The notes below the pieces were generated by a model. The model was not told where the DNA came from. It saw only the letters and a list, made by a program, of their open reading frames with translations, and ran no database searches. From positions 1 to 64,000 of the forward strand of contig JAIQGH010000007.1 of the NCBI GenBank assembly GCA_020072655.1: a DNA stretch of 64,000 bases. Reading direction: 5' to 3'. Position numbers and translations under genes: made by a program. How positions within the stretch are numbered: position 1 is the stretch's first letter; every line of letters begins with the position of its first letter. Source of the stretch: Terriglobia bacterium. Lineage in GTDB: Bacteria > Acidobacteriota > Terriglobia > UBA7540. Shown here one piece after another: positions 50,443 through 60,781 of this stretch.

Positions 50443-51899
50443 TGAGCTTCCCGCTGGGCAGCCCGCAGGAGACTGTGGTGCCGGCTGTAGAAGAAATAGA
50501 TCACCAGTCCGATAACCATCCAGACGAAGAGCCGGAGCCAAGTGTCAGCGGGCAGGCCCAGCATCTGGGCCAGACACACGATCATCCCCAGCGGGCCCAC
50601 CAGCCAAACCATAGGGGTGCGGAAGGGGCGCCTGACGTCGGGACGCATGCGCCGCATGGCCATGACGGAGCCGCTCACAATAACAAACGCCAGCAGCGTC
50701 CCGATGCTGACCAGCTCCCCGACCACACGCAAAGGCATGAGCCCTCCCGCGAGCGCGACGCAGACTCCAGTTAGGGCGGTACTCTTATAAGGGGTGCGAA
50801 AGCGCGGGTGAACCTCCCCAAAGGCTTTGGGCAGCAATCGGTCGTGCGCCATAGTGTAGAAGACCCGCGTCTGCCCGAGAAGCATGACCAGAATCACGGC
50901 CGTCGTCCCCAGCATAGCGCCAATCTTGACGATGGGCGAAAGCCAGGGGCGTGAGGGAGTGGAATCGATGGCCACCGCCAGAGGGTCTGGCACATTCAGG
51001 GTGGTAAAGTGCACGATCCCCGTCATCACGAGCACCACGGCGATGTACAGCACCGTACAGATCCCGAGCGATCCCAGAATCCCGATGGGCATGTCCCGCT
51101 CAGGATTGCGGGCTTCCTGGGCCGCAGTGGAAACGGCGTCGAAACCAATGTAGGCAAAGAAAATGATGCCCGCCCCGCGCAAAATCCCGGTAAAACCAAA
51201 TTCCCCGAAGGTGCCTTGATTGGCGGGCAGAAAAGGGTGCCAGTTGGCCCGGTTGACGTACAGCGCGCCCACGAGAATGAACAAAAGGACCACTCCCACT
51301 TTGACCATGACGATGAAACTGTTGAAGCTCGCCGATTCCCGAATCCCCACAATCAGCAAGGCGGTGATGAGGGCGATGATAAAGGCGGCGGGGAGGTTGA
51401 AATACGAGTGGATCATGGTGCCGTCGGCCAATTTCACCATTTCCCAAGGACTCTTGGTTAGTTCCGCCGGAAAGGGCAGGTGCAGCGTCTTTTCAAGGAA
51501 AGAAACGAAGTACCCCGACCAGCCGATGGAAACCGTCGTGGCCCCCACGGCATATTCCAGGATCAGGTCCCAGCCAATAATCCAAGCCAGGAACTCCCCA
51601 ACGCTGGCATAGGCGTAAGTGTAAGCACTCCCCGCCACGGGAATCATGGAGGCAAATTCCGCGTAGCAGAGTCCCGCAAAAGCGCAGCCCACACCGGAGA
51701 GGATGACGGACAGCACCAACGCCGGACCAGTGTGCTGCGCAGCAACGCCGCTCAGCACGAAGATGCCGGCGCCCACGATGGCGCCGATGCCCAAGGAGAT
51801 CAGGGCGAGCGGTCCCAGGGCACGGCGGAGGCTGTGTTCCGTTTCCGCGGCGTCGTGCCGCAGTTGCTCGATACTCTTCTTCGCCCACAGATGCCCCAT
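50439..51899 (-). CDS. CAT-type APC amino-acid permease
   Basis: About 486 residues from ATG 51899, which has a perfect GGGGGAGG ribosome binding site. It has roughly twelve helices, with the APC signature GIGAIVGAGIFVLSG and FAGLCYAEFASMIPVAGSAYTYAY, IIGWDLILEYAVGA and FFAYIGFDAVSTAAQEARNPERDMP. The pattern matches the cationic amino-acid transporter (CAT/YfnA) group. Amino-acid specificity is not readable. The same frame continues upstream without a stop into a second APC transporter. The strong ribosome binding site here argues that this protein is made separately. The stop codon lies inside a palindromic element. Confidence 0.87.
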   Translation of the reverse strand: MGHLWAKKSIEQLRHDAAETEHSLRRALGPLALISLGIGAIVGAGIFVLSGVAAQHTGPALVLSVILSGVGCAFAGLCYAEFASMIPVAGSAYTYAYASVGEFLAWIIGWDLILEYAVGATTVSIGWSGYFVSFLEKTLHLPFPAELTKSPWEMVKLADGTMIHSYFNLPAAFIIALITALLIVGIRESASFNSFIVMVKVGVVLLFILVGALYVNRANWHPFLPANQGTFGEFGFTGILRGAGIIFFAYIGFDAVSTAAQEARNPERDMPIGILGSLGICTVLYIAVVLVMTGIVHFTTLNVPDPLAVAIDSTPSRPWLSPIVKIGAMLGTTAVILVMLLGQTRVFYTMAHDRLLPKAFGEVHPRFRTPYKSTALTGVCVALAGGLMPLRVVGELVSIGTLLAFVIVSGSVMAMRRMRPDVRRPFRTPMVWLVGPLGMIVCLAQMLGLPADTWLRLFVWMVIGLVIYFFYSRHHSLLRAAQREAQ

Positions 51900-51972
51900 G
51901 CCTCCCCCTTTTGCTCGGGACTCGGGATTCGGGACTCGGGGAGAACTCTCCTCAAATCCCTGATCGCGTCCT

Positions 51973-52109
51973 GTGGCGCCGGGCGGAGCCTGCCCCGATG
52001 AAATCGGGGACCGGCGTTTGGTTCCTTTGTAGGGAAGGGCTTTGCCCTCCCGCGGGTCCGATCCGGATCGGACCCCTACCCGCCCCGATGAAGTGCATCG
52101 GGGCGCCAC
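51973..52109. repeat. Dispersed palindromic element, copy C (GTGGCGCC ends), inside the APC-APC joint
   Basis: Outer arms GTGGCGCC / GGCGCCAC enclose several nested hairpins (CCCCGATGAAATCGGGG, GGGAAGGGCTTTGCCCTCCC, GGTCCGATCCGGATCGGACC and CCCCGATGAAGTGCATCGGGG). It lies between two APC transporter domains and has no in-frame stop in the transporters' frame. Confidence 0.7.
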
Positions 52110-53624
52110 AGAAGCGCCCGTCAACCCATTAGGCTCACATCCGCATCCGCCCGCCAATCCCTTGCTGCGGCGCTGCCACAAGTAAAATGCCGGGACTCCC
52201 AAGGCGACAATGCCCAACCCGGCGATACTGCGCTGGGTCTTGTGGGTTAGCAGCGCCCATTCCACGAAAAGCGCGAAGGCGATGTACAGGGCTGGCAGGA
52301 CCGGGTAGCCCCAAGCCCGGTAGGGACGCTCCGCCTCCGGCCGCGTGCGCCGCAGACGGAAGACGCCCGCGATGGTGAGAATGTAGAACAAAACGACGGC
52401 AAAAATCACGTAATCCAGCAACTCGCTATACGTGCCCGACATGGTCAGGAGCGCCGCCCAGACGGCTTGGACCATCAGCGAAACCGCCGGAGCATGGTGT
52501 CTGTTCACACTCCCGACCTTCGCAAAAAACAAATGGTCTTTGGCCATGGCGTAATAGACGCGCGCGCCAGCCAGGATCAGCCCGTTCAGGCAGCCGAACG
52601 TCGAGACCATGATGGCCGCCGCCATCACCCAGGCTCCCGGGTTACCGAGGATAACCTGCATCGCCGCGGTGCCGACGCGGTCCTCGGCGGCGTATTGGAT
52701 TCCGCGTTCCAGCGGGCTCGCCCCGTGAGGAGAACCATAGAACGGCAGCACCCTCAGGTAAACCCAGTTGCAGGCGAAATAGAGCGCGCAAACGCTCACC
52801 GTCCCCAAGAACAGAGCCAAGGGGAGATTGCGCTTGGCGTTGACCACTTCGGCGCCGGTGAAGGTCACGTTGTTCCAGGAATCAGAGGAAAAAAGTGGTC
52901 CCACCAGCGCCACCGAGACGACGGTCAGTGCGGCCCACCCCCAATGGCCTTCCGAACTCGCGGAAGGCGGCGGGGCGGGCAGGGTATGACTACTCCCCAT
53001 CCACCACAGGCCGAGCGCCACCAAGCCCAGGAGCGTTCCGACCTTGAGAGTGGTGAAAATGTTCTGCACCCACGCCCCGGTCCGTAATCCGAAAATGTTC
53101 ACGATGCTCAGGAAGAAGATCACGACAATGCCAATCAATTGCTGCGAGGAGAGCGTCAAGGGAACCAGGTGGCCAGCGACGTTGAGCTGGCCGAAATTCA
53201 AGAGCAAGTTCTGCGCGGAGACCCAGGGAACGAAGACTCCCAGGAATTTGCCGAAAGCCACCGCCACCGCGGCGAGCGTGCCCGTCTGGATGACGAGAAA
53301 GAACGTCCAGCCGTAGAGGAAACCGAAAAGCGGGCTAAAAGCCTCTCGCAGGTAAACATACTGGCCGCCGGCGCGCGGCATCATCGCCGCCAGCTCTCCG
53401 TAAGTGACCGCCGCCACCACCGTCATCAGGCCACTGACAATCCAGGTCAGCAGGAAAAGCGTCGGCGAACCAACCTCGCGAGCCCCCTCGGCGGCCACAA
53501 TGAAAATCCCCGAGCCGATCATCGACCCCATCACGATCGTGGTCGCATCGAACAGGCGAAGCCCTTTGACGAGTTCGCCAGATGCCGCGCCGACCGAGGA
53601 ATTCGCAGTTGCGGATGTATCCAT
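52110..53624 (-). CDS. LAT-like APC amino-acid transporter; frame reads through into the next transporter
   Basis: Transporter sequence begins near ATG 53624 (MDTSATANSS) or the upstream start at 53639. It has IVMGSMIGSGIFIVAAEGA, VAAVTYGELAAMMPRAGGQYVYL and SDSWNNVTFTGAEVVNAKRNLP and about twelve helices, fitting the L-type (LAT) branch of the APC superfamily. Recognisable sequence ends at about LWQRRSKG (near 52140). No stop follows. The frame runs through a repeat-derived, Gly/Ser/Arg-rich linker into the CAT-type transporter, giving a 1066-codon frame down to 50439. Either the native stop was lost when the repeat inserted or a double transporter is made. The given 3' limit is the repeat boundary, not a stop codon. 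Confidence 0.78.
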
Positions 53625-53644
53625 ATTCGGACGGAGCAATCGAC

Positions 53645-53703
53645 GTAGCGCCGGGCTTGAGCCCGGCAGTTGGCGCGCATGCCGGCCTGAAGGCCGGCTC
53701 TAC
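53645..53703. repeat. Dispersed palindromic element, copy D
   Basis: It begins GTAGCGCCGGGCTTGAGCCCGGC and ends GCCGGCCTGAAGGCCGGCTCTAC. The outer TAG on the minus strand is the thiE stop codon (53700-53702). It lies between thiE and the APC transporter start. Confidence 0.8.
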
Positions 53704-54341
53704 AAGCCCGCCGGGGTCTCGCCCAAAATGCGAAGAAACGCCTTCGCTCGCGCGCCAAGGTCGGCCGCCGCCAGAAGGCCGGAAATGACTGCCACCGAAT
53801 CGGCGCCGGCCTCGAGGACCGCGGGCGCCGTCTCCAGGGTTATTCCTCCGATGGCCACCAGCGGCTTGTGGGTTGCTTTGCGCGCTGCCTTCAGCCCTTC
53901 CAACCCCACGACCGCATCCGGCTTTTCTTTGCTGAGCGTGGCGAATATCGGACCATAGGCAACGTAATCGGCCGAGGACCGGTCCGCCTCGGCAAGCTGC
54001 TCGAGGGAATGAGTCGAGAACCCAACAATCCCTTCCGGACCTACGACTCGGCGGGCGAGCTCCACCGGGAGGTCCTCCTGGCCCACGTGCACGCCGTGCG
54101 CTTCTGCGCTCCGGGCCACGTCGGCGCGATCGTTGACAATAAAAACCCCCTCGGCGCGGCGCACGCGCTCCGCCAGGATTCGGCTGCGGTCGAAGAGAAT
54201 CCGGGCAGAAGCCCTCTTGTCGCGATACTGAATGAGACGAACACCCGCGGCGAGCAGGATTTCGCAAACTTCCGCGGGGGATCTGCCTCCCGCCTGAGAG
54301 GGATCAAGAATCGCATAGAAGCGTGGCAGCGAGAAGCCCAT
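53700..54341 (-). CDS. thiE: Thiamine-phosphate synthase
   Basis: 213 residues forming a TIM barrel. The diphosphate-binding QYRDKRASAR, the IVNDRADVA segment, GVHVGQEDLP, the YVAYGPIFAT loop and the phosphate-binding VAIGGITLETA with SVAVISGLL are present. It joins the pyrimidine and thiazole precursors to make thiamine phosphate. It lies alone between two palindromic repeats (copies D and E). Its stop codon is the outer TAG of copy D. Confidence 0.94.
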   Translation of the reverse strand: MGFSLPRFYAILDPSQAGGRSPAEVCEILLAAGVRLIQYRDKRASARILFDRSRILAERVRRAEGVFIVNDRADVARSAEAHGVHVGQEDLPVELARRVVGPEGIVGFSTHSLEQLAEADRSSADYVAYGPIFATLSKEKPDAVVGLEGLKAARKATHKPLVAIGGITLETAPAVLEAGADSVAVISGLLAAADLGARAKAFLRILGETPAGL

Positions 54342-54358
54342 AGGAAGGCGAGCACAGA

Positions 54359-54406
54359 GTAGCGCCGGGCTTTAGCCCGGCATGCCGCCCTAAAGGGCGG
54401 CGCTAC
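54359..54406. repeat. Dispersed palindromic element, copy E
   Basis: GTAGCGCCGGGCTTTAGCCCGGC and GCCGCCCTAAAGGGCGGCGCTAC make two back-to-back hairpins with matching outer arms. It ends one base before the accC stop codon (TGA at 54408-54410). Confidence 0.82.
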
Positions 54407-54407
54407 T

Positions 54408-55760
54408 TCAAATAACGCCGGCGCCGTTGGGAGTAAAACGCGAAATGAAACCGGTGTCAAATTTCCCGGCGCGGAAATCCGGGTCCGCCATGATCTTTTC
54501 ATGGATGGGAATCGAAGTGGAGATTCCTCCCACGATAAACATTTCGAGCGCGCGGGCCATGCGGCTGATCGCTTCCGCGCGGTCTTTCCCATGGACTACC
54601 AGCTTGGCGATCAGCGAGTCGTAGAAAGGCGGAATCACCGATTCGGCATACGCCGCGGTGTCCACGCGGACACCTGTTCCCCCCGGGACATGGAAATCCG
54701 TCACCTTTCCCGCCGAGGGGGCAAACGTCTCAGGATTCTCCGCGCAGATGCGGCACTCGATGGCGTGCCCGCGCAGGCCGACCGTGTCATTTTGAATCGG
54801 CAGGGTCTCGCCCGCCGCGATCTGAATCTGCAGCTTGACGAGGTCGAGCCCCGTCACCATCTCCGTCACCGGATGTTCAACCTGGATGCGCGTGTTCATC
54901 TCCAGGAAATAGAGGTTTCGGTTCTCGTCCATCAGGAATTCCACGGTGCCGGCGTTCGTGTAGCCCACCTTTTCGAGAGCACGCACGACCTGGCGCCCCA
55001 AGCTGTTCCGCGTTTCCACATCGAGCTGCGTGGAGGGAGACTCTTCCAAGAGTTTCTGGTGGCGGCGCTGGATCGTACACTCGCGCTCGCCCAGATGGAC
55101 GACTTTGCCGTGCTGGTCGCCCAGAACCTGGAACTCGATATGGCGGGGGGAAAGGATGTACTTCTCGATGTAGACCTCCGGGCTGCCAAAGGACGAGGCG
55201 GCCTCGTTCTGCGCTGTCCGCACGGCGCCGGCCAGTTCGTCTTCTGACTTCACCACGCGCATGCCGCGGCCGCCACCGCCCGCTGCCGCCTTGATTATTA
55301 CGGGATACCCGATGCCGGCTGCGACTTGGGGCGCCGCCGCCTCCGACGAGACGATTCCGGAGCCCGGCAGCACCGGCAGGCCAAGCTCCGCCATGGTTTT
55401 GCGTGCCCGATCCTTGTCGCCCATCAGGCGGATGACGTCGGGTGTGGGGCCGATGAAGGTGAGGTTTGAGGTCTCGCACACTTCGGCAAAGTGCGCGCTC
55501 TCAGCCAGAAAGCCGTAACCTGGGTGGATCGCGTCCGCCCCGGTAATCTCCGCCGCGGAGATGATGCTGGCCACATTGAGGTAACTGTCCGAGCTGCGCG
55601 GTGGGCCGATGCAAACGGCTTCGTCAGCAAAGCGAACGTGCAAGGAATAGCGGTCGGCCTCCGAGTAGACGGCCACCGTTGAGATTCCCAGTTCCTTGCA
55701 GGCGCAGATTACCCGCAGTGCGATCTCGCCGCGGTTGGCGATAAGGATTTTCTTGAACAT
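54408..55760 (-). CDS. accC: Acetyl-CoA carboxylase biotin carboxylase subunit
   Basis: 450 residues, full length. It has [14 protein letters not shown] at the start, the ATP-grasp glycine loop [14 protein letters not shown], the [12 protein letters not shown] segment, the catalytic [16 protein letters not shown] and [11 protein letters not shown]. It carboxylates biotin on BCCP using ATP and bicarbonate, the first half of malonyl-CoA synthesis. accB lies 43 bp upstream. The carboxyltransferase genes are not in the window. Confidence 0.96.
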   Translation of the reverse strand: MFKKILIANRGEIALRVICACKELGISTVAVYSEADRYSLHVRFADEAVCIGPPRSSDSYLNVASIISAAEITGADAIHPGYGFLAESAHFAEVCETSNLTFIGPTPDVIRLMGDKDRARKTMAELGLPVLPGSGIVSSEAAAPQVAAGIGYPVIIKAAAGGGGRGMRVVKSEDELAGAVRTAQNEAASSFGSPEVYIEKYILSPRHIEFQVLGDQHGKVVHLGERECTIQRRHQKLLEESPSTQLDVETRNSLGRQVVRALEKVGYTNAGTVEFLMDENRNLYFLEMNTRIQVEHPVTEMVTGLDLVKLQIQIAAGETLPIQNDTVGLRGHAIECRICAENPETFAPSAGKVTDFHVPGGTGVRVDTAAYAESVIPPFYDSLIAKLVVHGKDRAEAISRMARALEMFIVGGISTSIPIHEKIMADPDFRAGKFDTGFISRFTPNGAGVI

Positions 55761-55803
55761 GCGCAGTGCCGCAGGCCGGGCGCGGCTTCGGAGGCTCGCT
55801 GAT

Positions 55804-56448
<645 letters not shown>

Positions 56449-56507
56449 GTGATCAGCTCCGCCTGGACGGCCCCGTGGCCGTCCTGTTGAGAATGATGAG
56501 ACGGCGC

Positions 56508-57614
56508 CTAGGGAACAATCCAGTCGTCTTTCGGCGACTCCGTGAGCATCTCCGGGCCGTCGGGCGCGACAAGCACGGTATCTTCGATGCGAATGCCTCC
56601 GAGGCGCTGCACATAGACTCCCGGTTCCACCGTGACGACACAACCCGCTTCCAGTTGCTGGCGTTCACCGCGCCCCAAACGCGGCCGTTCGTGGGTCTCG
56701 AGCCCCACGCCGTGGCCCGTGCTATGCGTGAAATACTTTCCGACGCCGTAACGGTTCAGGACGCGCCTGGCGGTCTGGTCAATCTCTCCTGCCAGGACGC
56801 CTGCTCGCAGCGCCCCAATAGCTTGTGCCTGGGCATCCTTTACTGCGGAATAAAGGCGGCGCAGGTGCGGACTGGGCCTGCCCAGATACAGAGTTCGCGT
56901 CATGTCCGCAGCGTATCCGCGTAGTATAGCACCAAGGTCCAGGATTACCAAATCACGTTTCTTCAACAGGTTGGAGGTGGGTCGGGCGTGCGCCCAAGCG
57001 CTCCGCGCTCCGGAGGCGACGATGGTCTCAAACGCCGCTCCTTCCGCGCCTCGCCGCCGCATGCAGTACTCGATTTCTGCCGCCAGGTCCATTTCCCGCG
57101 TGCCCGGCCGCACGAGAGGTCGGACATCAGCGAGGGCTGCCGAAGTAATCTTCGCCGCGCGTCGTATCAACTCAACCTCTCCCGCGTCCTTGACGGAGCG
57201 AAGTTCTTCAATGAGCCGGGCACATGGCTTGAAGGAAACTTTTTGGCAAGCGCTTCTCAGGCCCTTCAGGGCGGCCCAGGTCAGGTGAGACTCCTCGCAC
57301 CCTGCCCTGACGGCGCGCTTCTTTTCCAACCACGCCCCCGCGGCTTTGAGCAAGCCCTGGCGGACCTCGACGACCTTCAACCCGATCGCTTCCTTCCTGG
57401 CTTGGAGTGTGTACCGCGGGTCAACCCAGAGCAGTTCCTCGCCCCGTCCACCTAGGATCGCCACCCCGGCGCTCCCTCGGAAGCCCGTCAGATAGAAAAT
57501 GCTGACGGGATTCGAGACAACAAGAAACGGAAGCCGCTTTTCCTGTAGCCGTCCGCGAAGGCGCGCGCGTCGCGCCGAGAACGCCGATGAATCGCTGGGT
57601 CCGTCTGCCGACAT
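56508..57614 (-). CDS. pepP: Xaa-Pro aminopeptidase (M24 family)
   Basis: About 368 residues. An N-terminal creatinase-like domain ([15 protein letters not shown]) is followed by the pita-bread catalytic domain with metal ligands in LDLGAIL (Asp), ADMTRTLY (Asp), [10 protein letters not shown] (His), VEPGVYV (Glu) and IRIEDTV (Glu). It removes N-terminal residues linked to proline. I use ATG 57614; a TTG two codons upstream is possible. The ATG directly follows the T-tract of the pilus-operon terminator, and no ribosome binding site lies at the usual distance, so expression of pepP-accB-accC may be tied to read-through or a hidden promoter. Confidence 0.88.
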   Translation of the reverse strand: MSADGPSDSSAFSARRARLRGRLQEKRLPFLVVSNPVSIFYLTGFRGSAGVAILGGRGEELLWVDPRYTLQARKEAIGLKVVEVRQGLLKAAGAWLEKKRAVRAGCEESHLTWAALKGLRSACQKVSFKPCARLIEELRSVKDAGEVELIRRAAKITSAALADVRPLVRPGTREMDLAAEIEYCMRRRGAEGAAFETIVASGARSAWAHARPTSNLLKKRDLVILDLGAILRGYAADMTRTLYLGRPSPHLRRLYSAVKDAQAQAIGALRAGVLAGEIDQTARRVLNRYGVGKYFTHSTGHGVGLETHERPRLGRGERQQLEAGCVVTVEPGVYVQRLGGIRIEDTVLVAPDGPEMLTESPKDDWIVP

Positions 57615-57646
57615 AAACAAAAGGGAGGAGACGCCCGTCTCCTCCC
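57615..57646 (-). terminator. Rho-independent terminator after pilQ
   Basis: On the minus strand GGGAGGAGAC pairs with GTCTCCTCCC across a 4-base loop and is followed by TTTTGTTT. It lies 31 bp after the pilQ stop and abuts the pepP start codon. Confidence 0.88.
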
Positions 57647-57677
57647 TGGGAAGCCGCCGATGCCCGAAGCCCGGGTG

Positions 57678-60146
57678 TTATCCGGGCAGAACCTTGGGCG
57701 ATATGAAGAACAGCAACTCCTGGTCGTTGTCACTGACGTTGCTGTTTTTGAACAGGTGGCCAATGATCGGGATGCTGCCGAGCAGCGGGACGTAGCTCTC
57801 TGTCTTGGTGCGAGAGGTCACCGTGACGCCGCCAAACACCACGGTGCCGCCGTCGGGCACCAGGACCTGCGTCGTGGCTTGCTGCGTGTCGATGCTGGGG
57901 CCAGCGGTCAATAACAGCGCGCCCACCGAGGCGTTCGTGACGTTGATGTCCAGGAAGATGTTGCCATCCTCGGTCACCTGCGGGGTCACCTTCATGGTCA
58001 ACGCCGCGTTGACGTACTGAACGCTGATGGTGTTGTTGATCGTGGTCTGGACAGGGACCTGGGTTCCTTGCATCACCGTCCCGGGCACGTTGTTCTGCGT
58101 GACGATCGTGGGCCGGGAAAGGGTCTTTGCCTGCCCGCGATCTTCCTCCGCCGCGATTGCCGCGTTGATGATGTATCGCGCCCCGGCATTGGAAATGGCG
58201 ATGGCCCCGAATCCGGTCGTGGTGGTCGAGGTAACCTTAATGTCCGGAGCGCTCGGGATCGACACCTCAGGCGTGACGGCAGCGCCTGTTCCTGTCTGCC
58301 CACCAATCAGCGTTCTGCCTGCCCGGTTCACATACGCCCCCGTTAGTGCGGACTGCAGGGTGCGCGAGAACGTCGCCTTTGCCAGAACGATGCGCGCTTC
58401 GATTTGGACCTGTTTCGCCTTCTTGTCGAGACGCACGATGATTGACTCGACGATGGGGATCTGCGTCTGGATGTCAGAGATGATGAGCGTGTTCGTGCGC
58501 TCGTCCACAAGGATGTTGCCTCGCTTGCTGAGCGCGCCACCACCTGCCCAGGACTTGATCATGGTGGCAATCGTCGAGGCCTTGGCATAATTGACGGGAC
58601 GGAAGACAGTCACCAGCGGCTGAGCCTCTTCGCGCGCCTCGGCCAGCTTCCTCGCCGCCTCCTGCTCGGCCGTCAGGGTTTCGACGCGCGCGATACGCAG
58701 GACATTGCCTTCCAGCGTTTTGCCGAGCCGGTTGTTCTTGAGAACGATGTCCAGCGCCTGGTCCCAAGGTACAGCATCCAGAACCAGGGTGACGCTGCCG
58801 CTGACATTGGGATCGATAATGATATTCAGCCCGCTGATTTCGTGAATCAGCCGGAAGAAGTCTTTCAGGTCAACGTCCTTCAAATTCAGCGAGATCGGCT
58901 CGCCGGTATACTTGGGTTGTTCCTGAGCAGATCCTGCGGCCTGCCCCAGGGCTGGCATGGCCGTAGCCGCCATGGTCATCGCGGCTCGCGCCGCCTGGAT
59001 AGCCTCCGGCGACTCAGCAGGAGGCTCCGGTTTAGGGGCCGCCGCAACCTCAGGTGATTCCGTCAGGGCCGGCAAAACGCTCCGCAAGTCCAGGCTAGAA
59101 CGAACTGGCATCTGGGCAATAGGCGGTGCAGGGGTCGTGGCAGCGGACGCGGGCTCCGGTTGTACCTTGGGCTCGGCACTGGGCAAGGGTGGCGGTGGAA
59201 CGGCTGCAGGGACAGGCCCTGTCACCTTCTCAGCGATGAGCTCCTTTGCCCGGGCGGGAGGCGCCACAGGGGTAGCTACCGCAGGTGCGGTCGTTGGTGG
59301 CGTGGTCTTCCGCGGCCGTAACTCAATGCGCACCCCACTCGCCTGGGCATGCACGTCGAAGGCGGGCTCCCCGGCAAGGTCGGCTACGACGCGGACGACC
59401 GCAGGATCAGCCTCCCGAAACTGTCCCACACGCACTCCCCGAAGATAGGAGCCGCGAATGGGAATCGCGCGCCTGGGAATGCCATTCCGGGCCTCCTGGA
59501 GATCCACAACGAGGCGTGCGGGGCCGCTCAGGCGAAACACGTGATAGCGCGCGGCGCTCGTGGTCGCGATATCCACATAGGTCGCCCCGGAGGCATCCGT
59601 CGTGACTTCGACGCCGGAGACTCTAACCGGCTTGGCCGTCGAGGGTAAGGCAGGCTTGGCCACCGGCTCAGCCTTGGGAAGGGCCGGAGCGGCGGGCGCG
59701 CTCGCAACGATCTGCGGCGTGCTCGTGGGCTCAGCAGCCTCGCCGGAAACCAAGAGCAGTCCCGCAGGGTCACGATGAAGCGCGACGGTCTCCGGGTGCT
59801 TCAGGTTGACCTGCACACGGACAACCGGTTTCCCCTTGGCATCGGAATACTGCAGGACGTGGTACCCGGCGAACAGGTCTCCGGTGAGCTTGGCGTCCCG
59901 CGTCACGCCGGCCGCTCGGACTCCCGCAAGGTCAATCAGGAGCACATCCGGCGTCGTGCGCACGGCGCTGAACGCATAGTCGCCCTCAATCCGCAGCAAG
60001 AGCTGGTGGGAAGAGGCCGGACCTGTCAGGCCAATGGCCTTCAAGCTCGCCTGGGGCAAGGCCGCTGGGTCGCGGCTCTGGGCCAAAGAGACCACCCCCA
60101 AGATCAAGCACATGACCGTGAGTGAAAGGATAACTTTGCGTCTCAT
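57678..60146 (-). CDS. pilQ: Type IV pilus secretin PilQ
   Basis: 822 residues. A signal peptide (ILSLTVMCLILGVVSLAQS) is followed by two AMIN peptidoglycan-binding domains (about 30-115 and 170-265), a Pro/Ala-rich linker (about 270-400), an STN-like domain (SLNLKDVDLKDFFRLIHEIS), a secretin N-domain (VFRPVNYAKAST) and the secretin core (about 590-820) with VPVQTTINNTI and VPLLGSIPIIGHLFKN. It forms the outer-membrane pore for the pilus. It is the last gene of the pilM-N-O-P-Q operon, with a strong terminator after it. Confidence 0.95.
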   Translation of the reverse strand: MRRKVILSLTVMCLILGVVSLAQSRDPAALPQASLKAIGLTGPASSHQLLLRIEGDYAFSAVRTTPDVLLIDLAGVRAAGVTRDAKLTGDLFAGYHVLQYSDAKGKPVVRVQVNLKHPETVALHRDPAGLLLVSGEAAEPTSTPQIVASAPAAPALPKAEPVAKPALPSTAKPVRVSGVEVTTDASGATYVDIATTSAARYHVFRLSGPARLVVDLQEARNGIPRRAIPIRGSYLRGVRVGQFREADPAVVRVVADLAGEPAFDVHAQASGVRIELRPRKTTPPTTAPAVATPVAPPARAKELIAEKVTGPVPAAVPPPPLPSAEPKVQPEPASAATTPAPPIAQMPVRSSLDLRSVLPALTESPEVAAAPKPEPPAESPEAIQAARAAMTMAATAMPALGQAAGSAQEQPKYTGEPISLNLKDVDLKDFFRLIHEISGLNIIIDPNVSGSVTLVLDAVPWDQALDIVLKNNRLGKTLEGNVLRIARVETLTAEQEAARKLAEAREEAQPLVTVFRPVNYAKASTIATMIKSWAGGGALSKRGNILVDERTNTLIISDIQTQIPIVESIIVRLDKKAKQVQIEARIVLAKATFSRTLQSALTGAYVNRAGRTLIGGQTGTGAAVTPEVSIPSAPDIKVTSTTTTGFGAIAISNAGARYIINAAIAAEEDRGQAKTLSRPTIVTQNNVPGTVMQGTQVPVQTTINNTISVQYVNAALTMKVTPQVTEDGNIFLDINVTNASVGALLLTAGPSIDTQQATTQVLVPDGGTVVFGGVTVTSRTKTESYVPLLGSIPIIGHLFKNSNVSDNDQELLFFISPKVLPG

Positions 60147-60148
60147 CT

Positions 60149-60775
60149 TTATGCTCCAGGGGCCTGGCCCAGTCGCTTGACCACTTCCCGGGTCTCGACT
60201 CTGCCGTTTTGGTCCAGCGTGTTTTCCCGGAATATGACCGAGTCAGGTGTGATCTTGCTGACGACACCGTTGTAAACCACATCGTTTTCCCGCAGGAAGT
60301 AGGCGCGGTTAGTGTTATTGTCGACGACGGCGATCATCGTGTTCGTGGTATCGAGCCGGACGATGCCTTGCACCCGCAACCGACTGATCACCAGCCCGCG
60401 TGTGCCCGGTGGAAGAGGGCCGAGGATCTGTTCCATCCCGGCCTGTCCAGGAACCGGGGGAGGGGGCAGCTTGAAGGGATCCCGCTTGCCCGTGACCTCA
60501 GCGGCAGGCCCCTTTTCAGGTCCCGAGGGCTTGGCCGCGGCCTGCTTGGCCACCGCTTTCGAAGAAGCTTGCTTCTGTGCGGGCGCCATCTTCTTCGCCG
60601 AAGAGGAGGGAGCGCTAGTTTTGGCACCCGCCTGCAACGCTGGACCGTTGTCCACGGGTAGAGCTCTCGCGCGTCCGACCCAGGTCGAGCCCACTAGGCT
60701 CAGGACGAGCGCACTCCCCCCAACCATCTTGACCGCCGTGCGGTTAAGCCCGTCTTTGACCATGTTCATGTCCAT
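60149..60775 (-). CDS. pilP: Type IV pilus inner-membrane lipoprotein-like PilP
   Basis: 208 residues. It has an N-terminal hydrophobic segment, a Lys/Ala/Ser-rich linker (about 45-95) and the PilP domain with RDPFKLPPPP, GLVISRLRVQGIV and NRAYFLRENDVVYNGVV. There is no clear lipobox. The first segment (VGGSALVLSLVGSTWVGRARA) looks like a signal peptide or anchor. PilP links the PilN-PilO inner-membrane pair to PilQ. It is 2 bp upstream of pilQ. Confidence 0.9.
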   Translation of the reverse strand: MDMNMVKDGLNRTAVKMVGGSALVLSLVGSTWVGRARALPVDNGPALQAGAKTSAPSSSAKKMAPAQKQASSKAVAKQAAAKPSGPEKGPAAEVTGKRDPFKLPPPPVPGQAGMEQILGPLPPGTRGLVISRLRVQGIVRLDTTNTMIAVVDNNTNRAYFLRENDVVYNGVVSKITPDSVIFRENTLDQNGRVETREVVKRLGQAPGA

Positions 60776-60781
60776 CCTGCT

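Noticed and set aside
50314-50541. N-terminal extension of the RsbU-type phosphatase
   Set aside because: It crosses a perfect palindromic repeat and the end of the APC transporter gene, and has no protein character.
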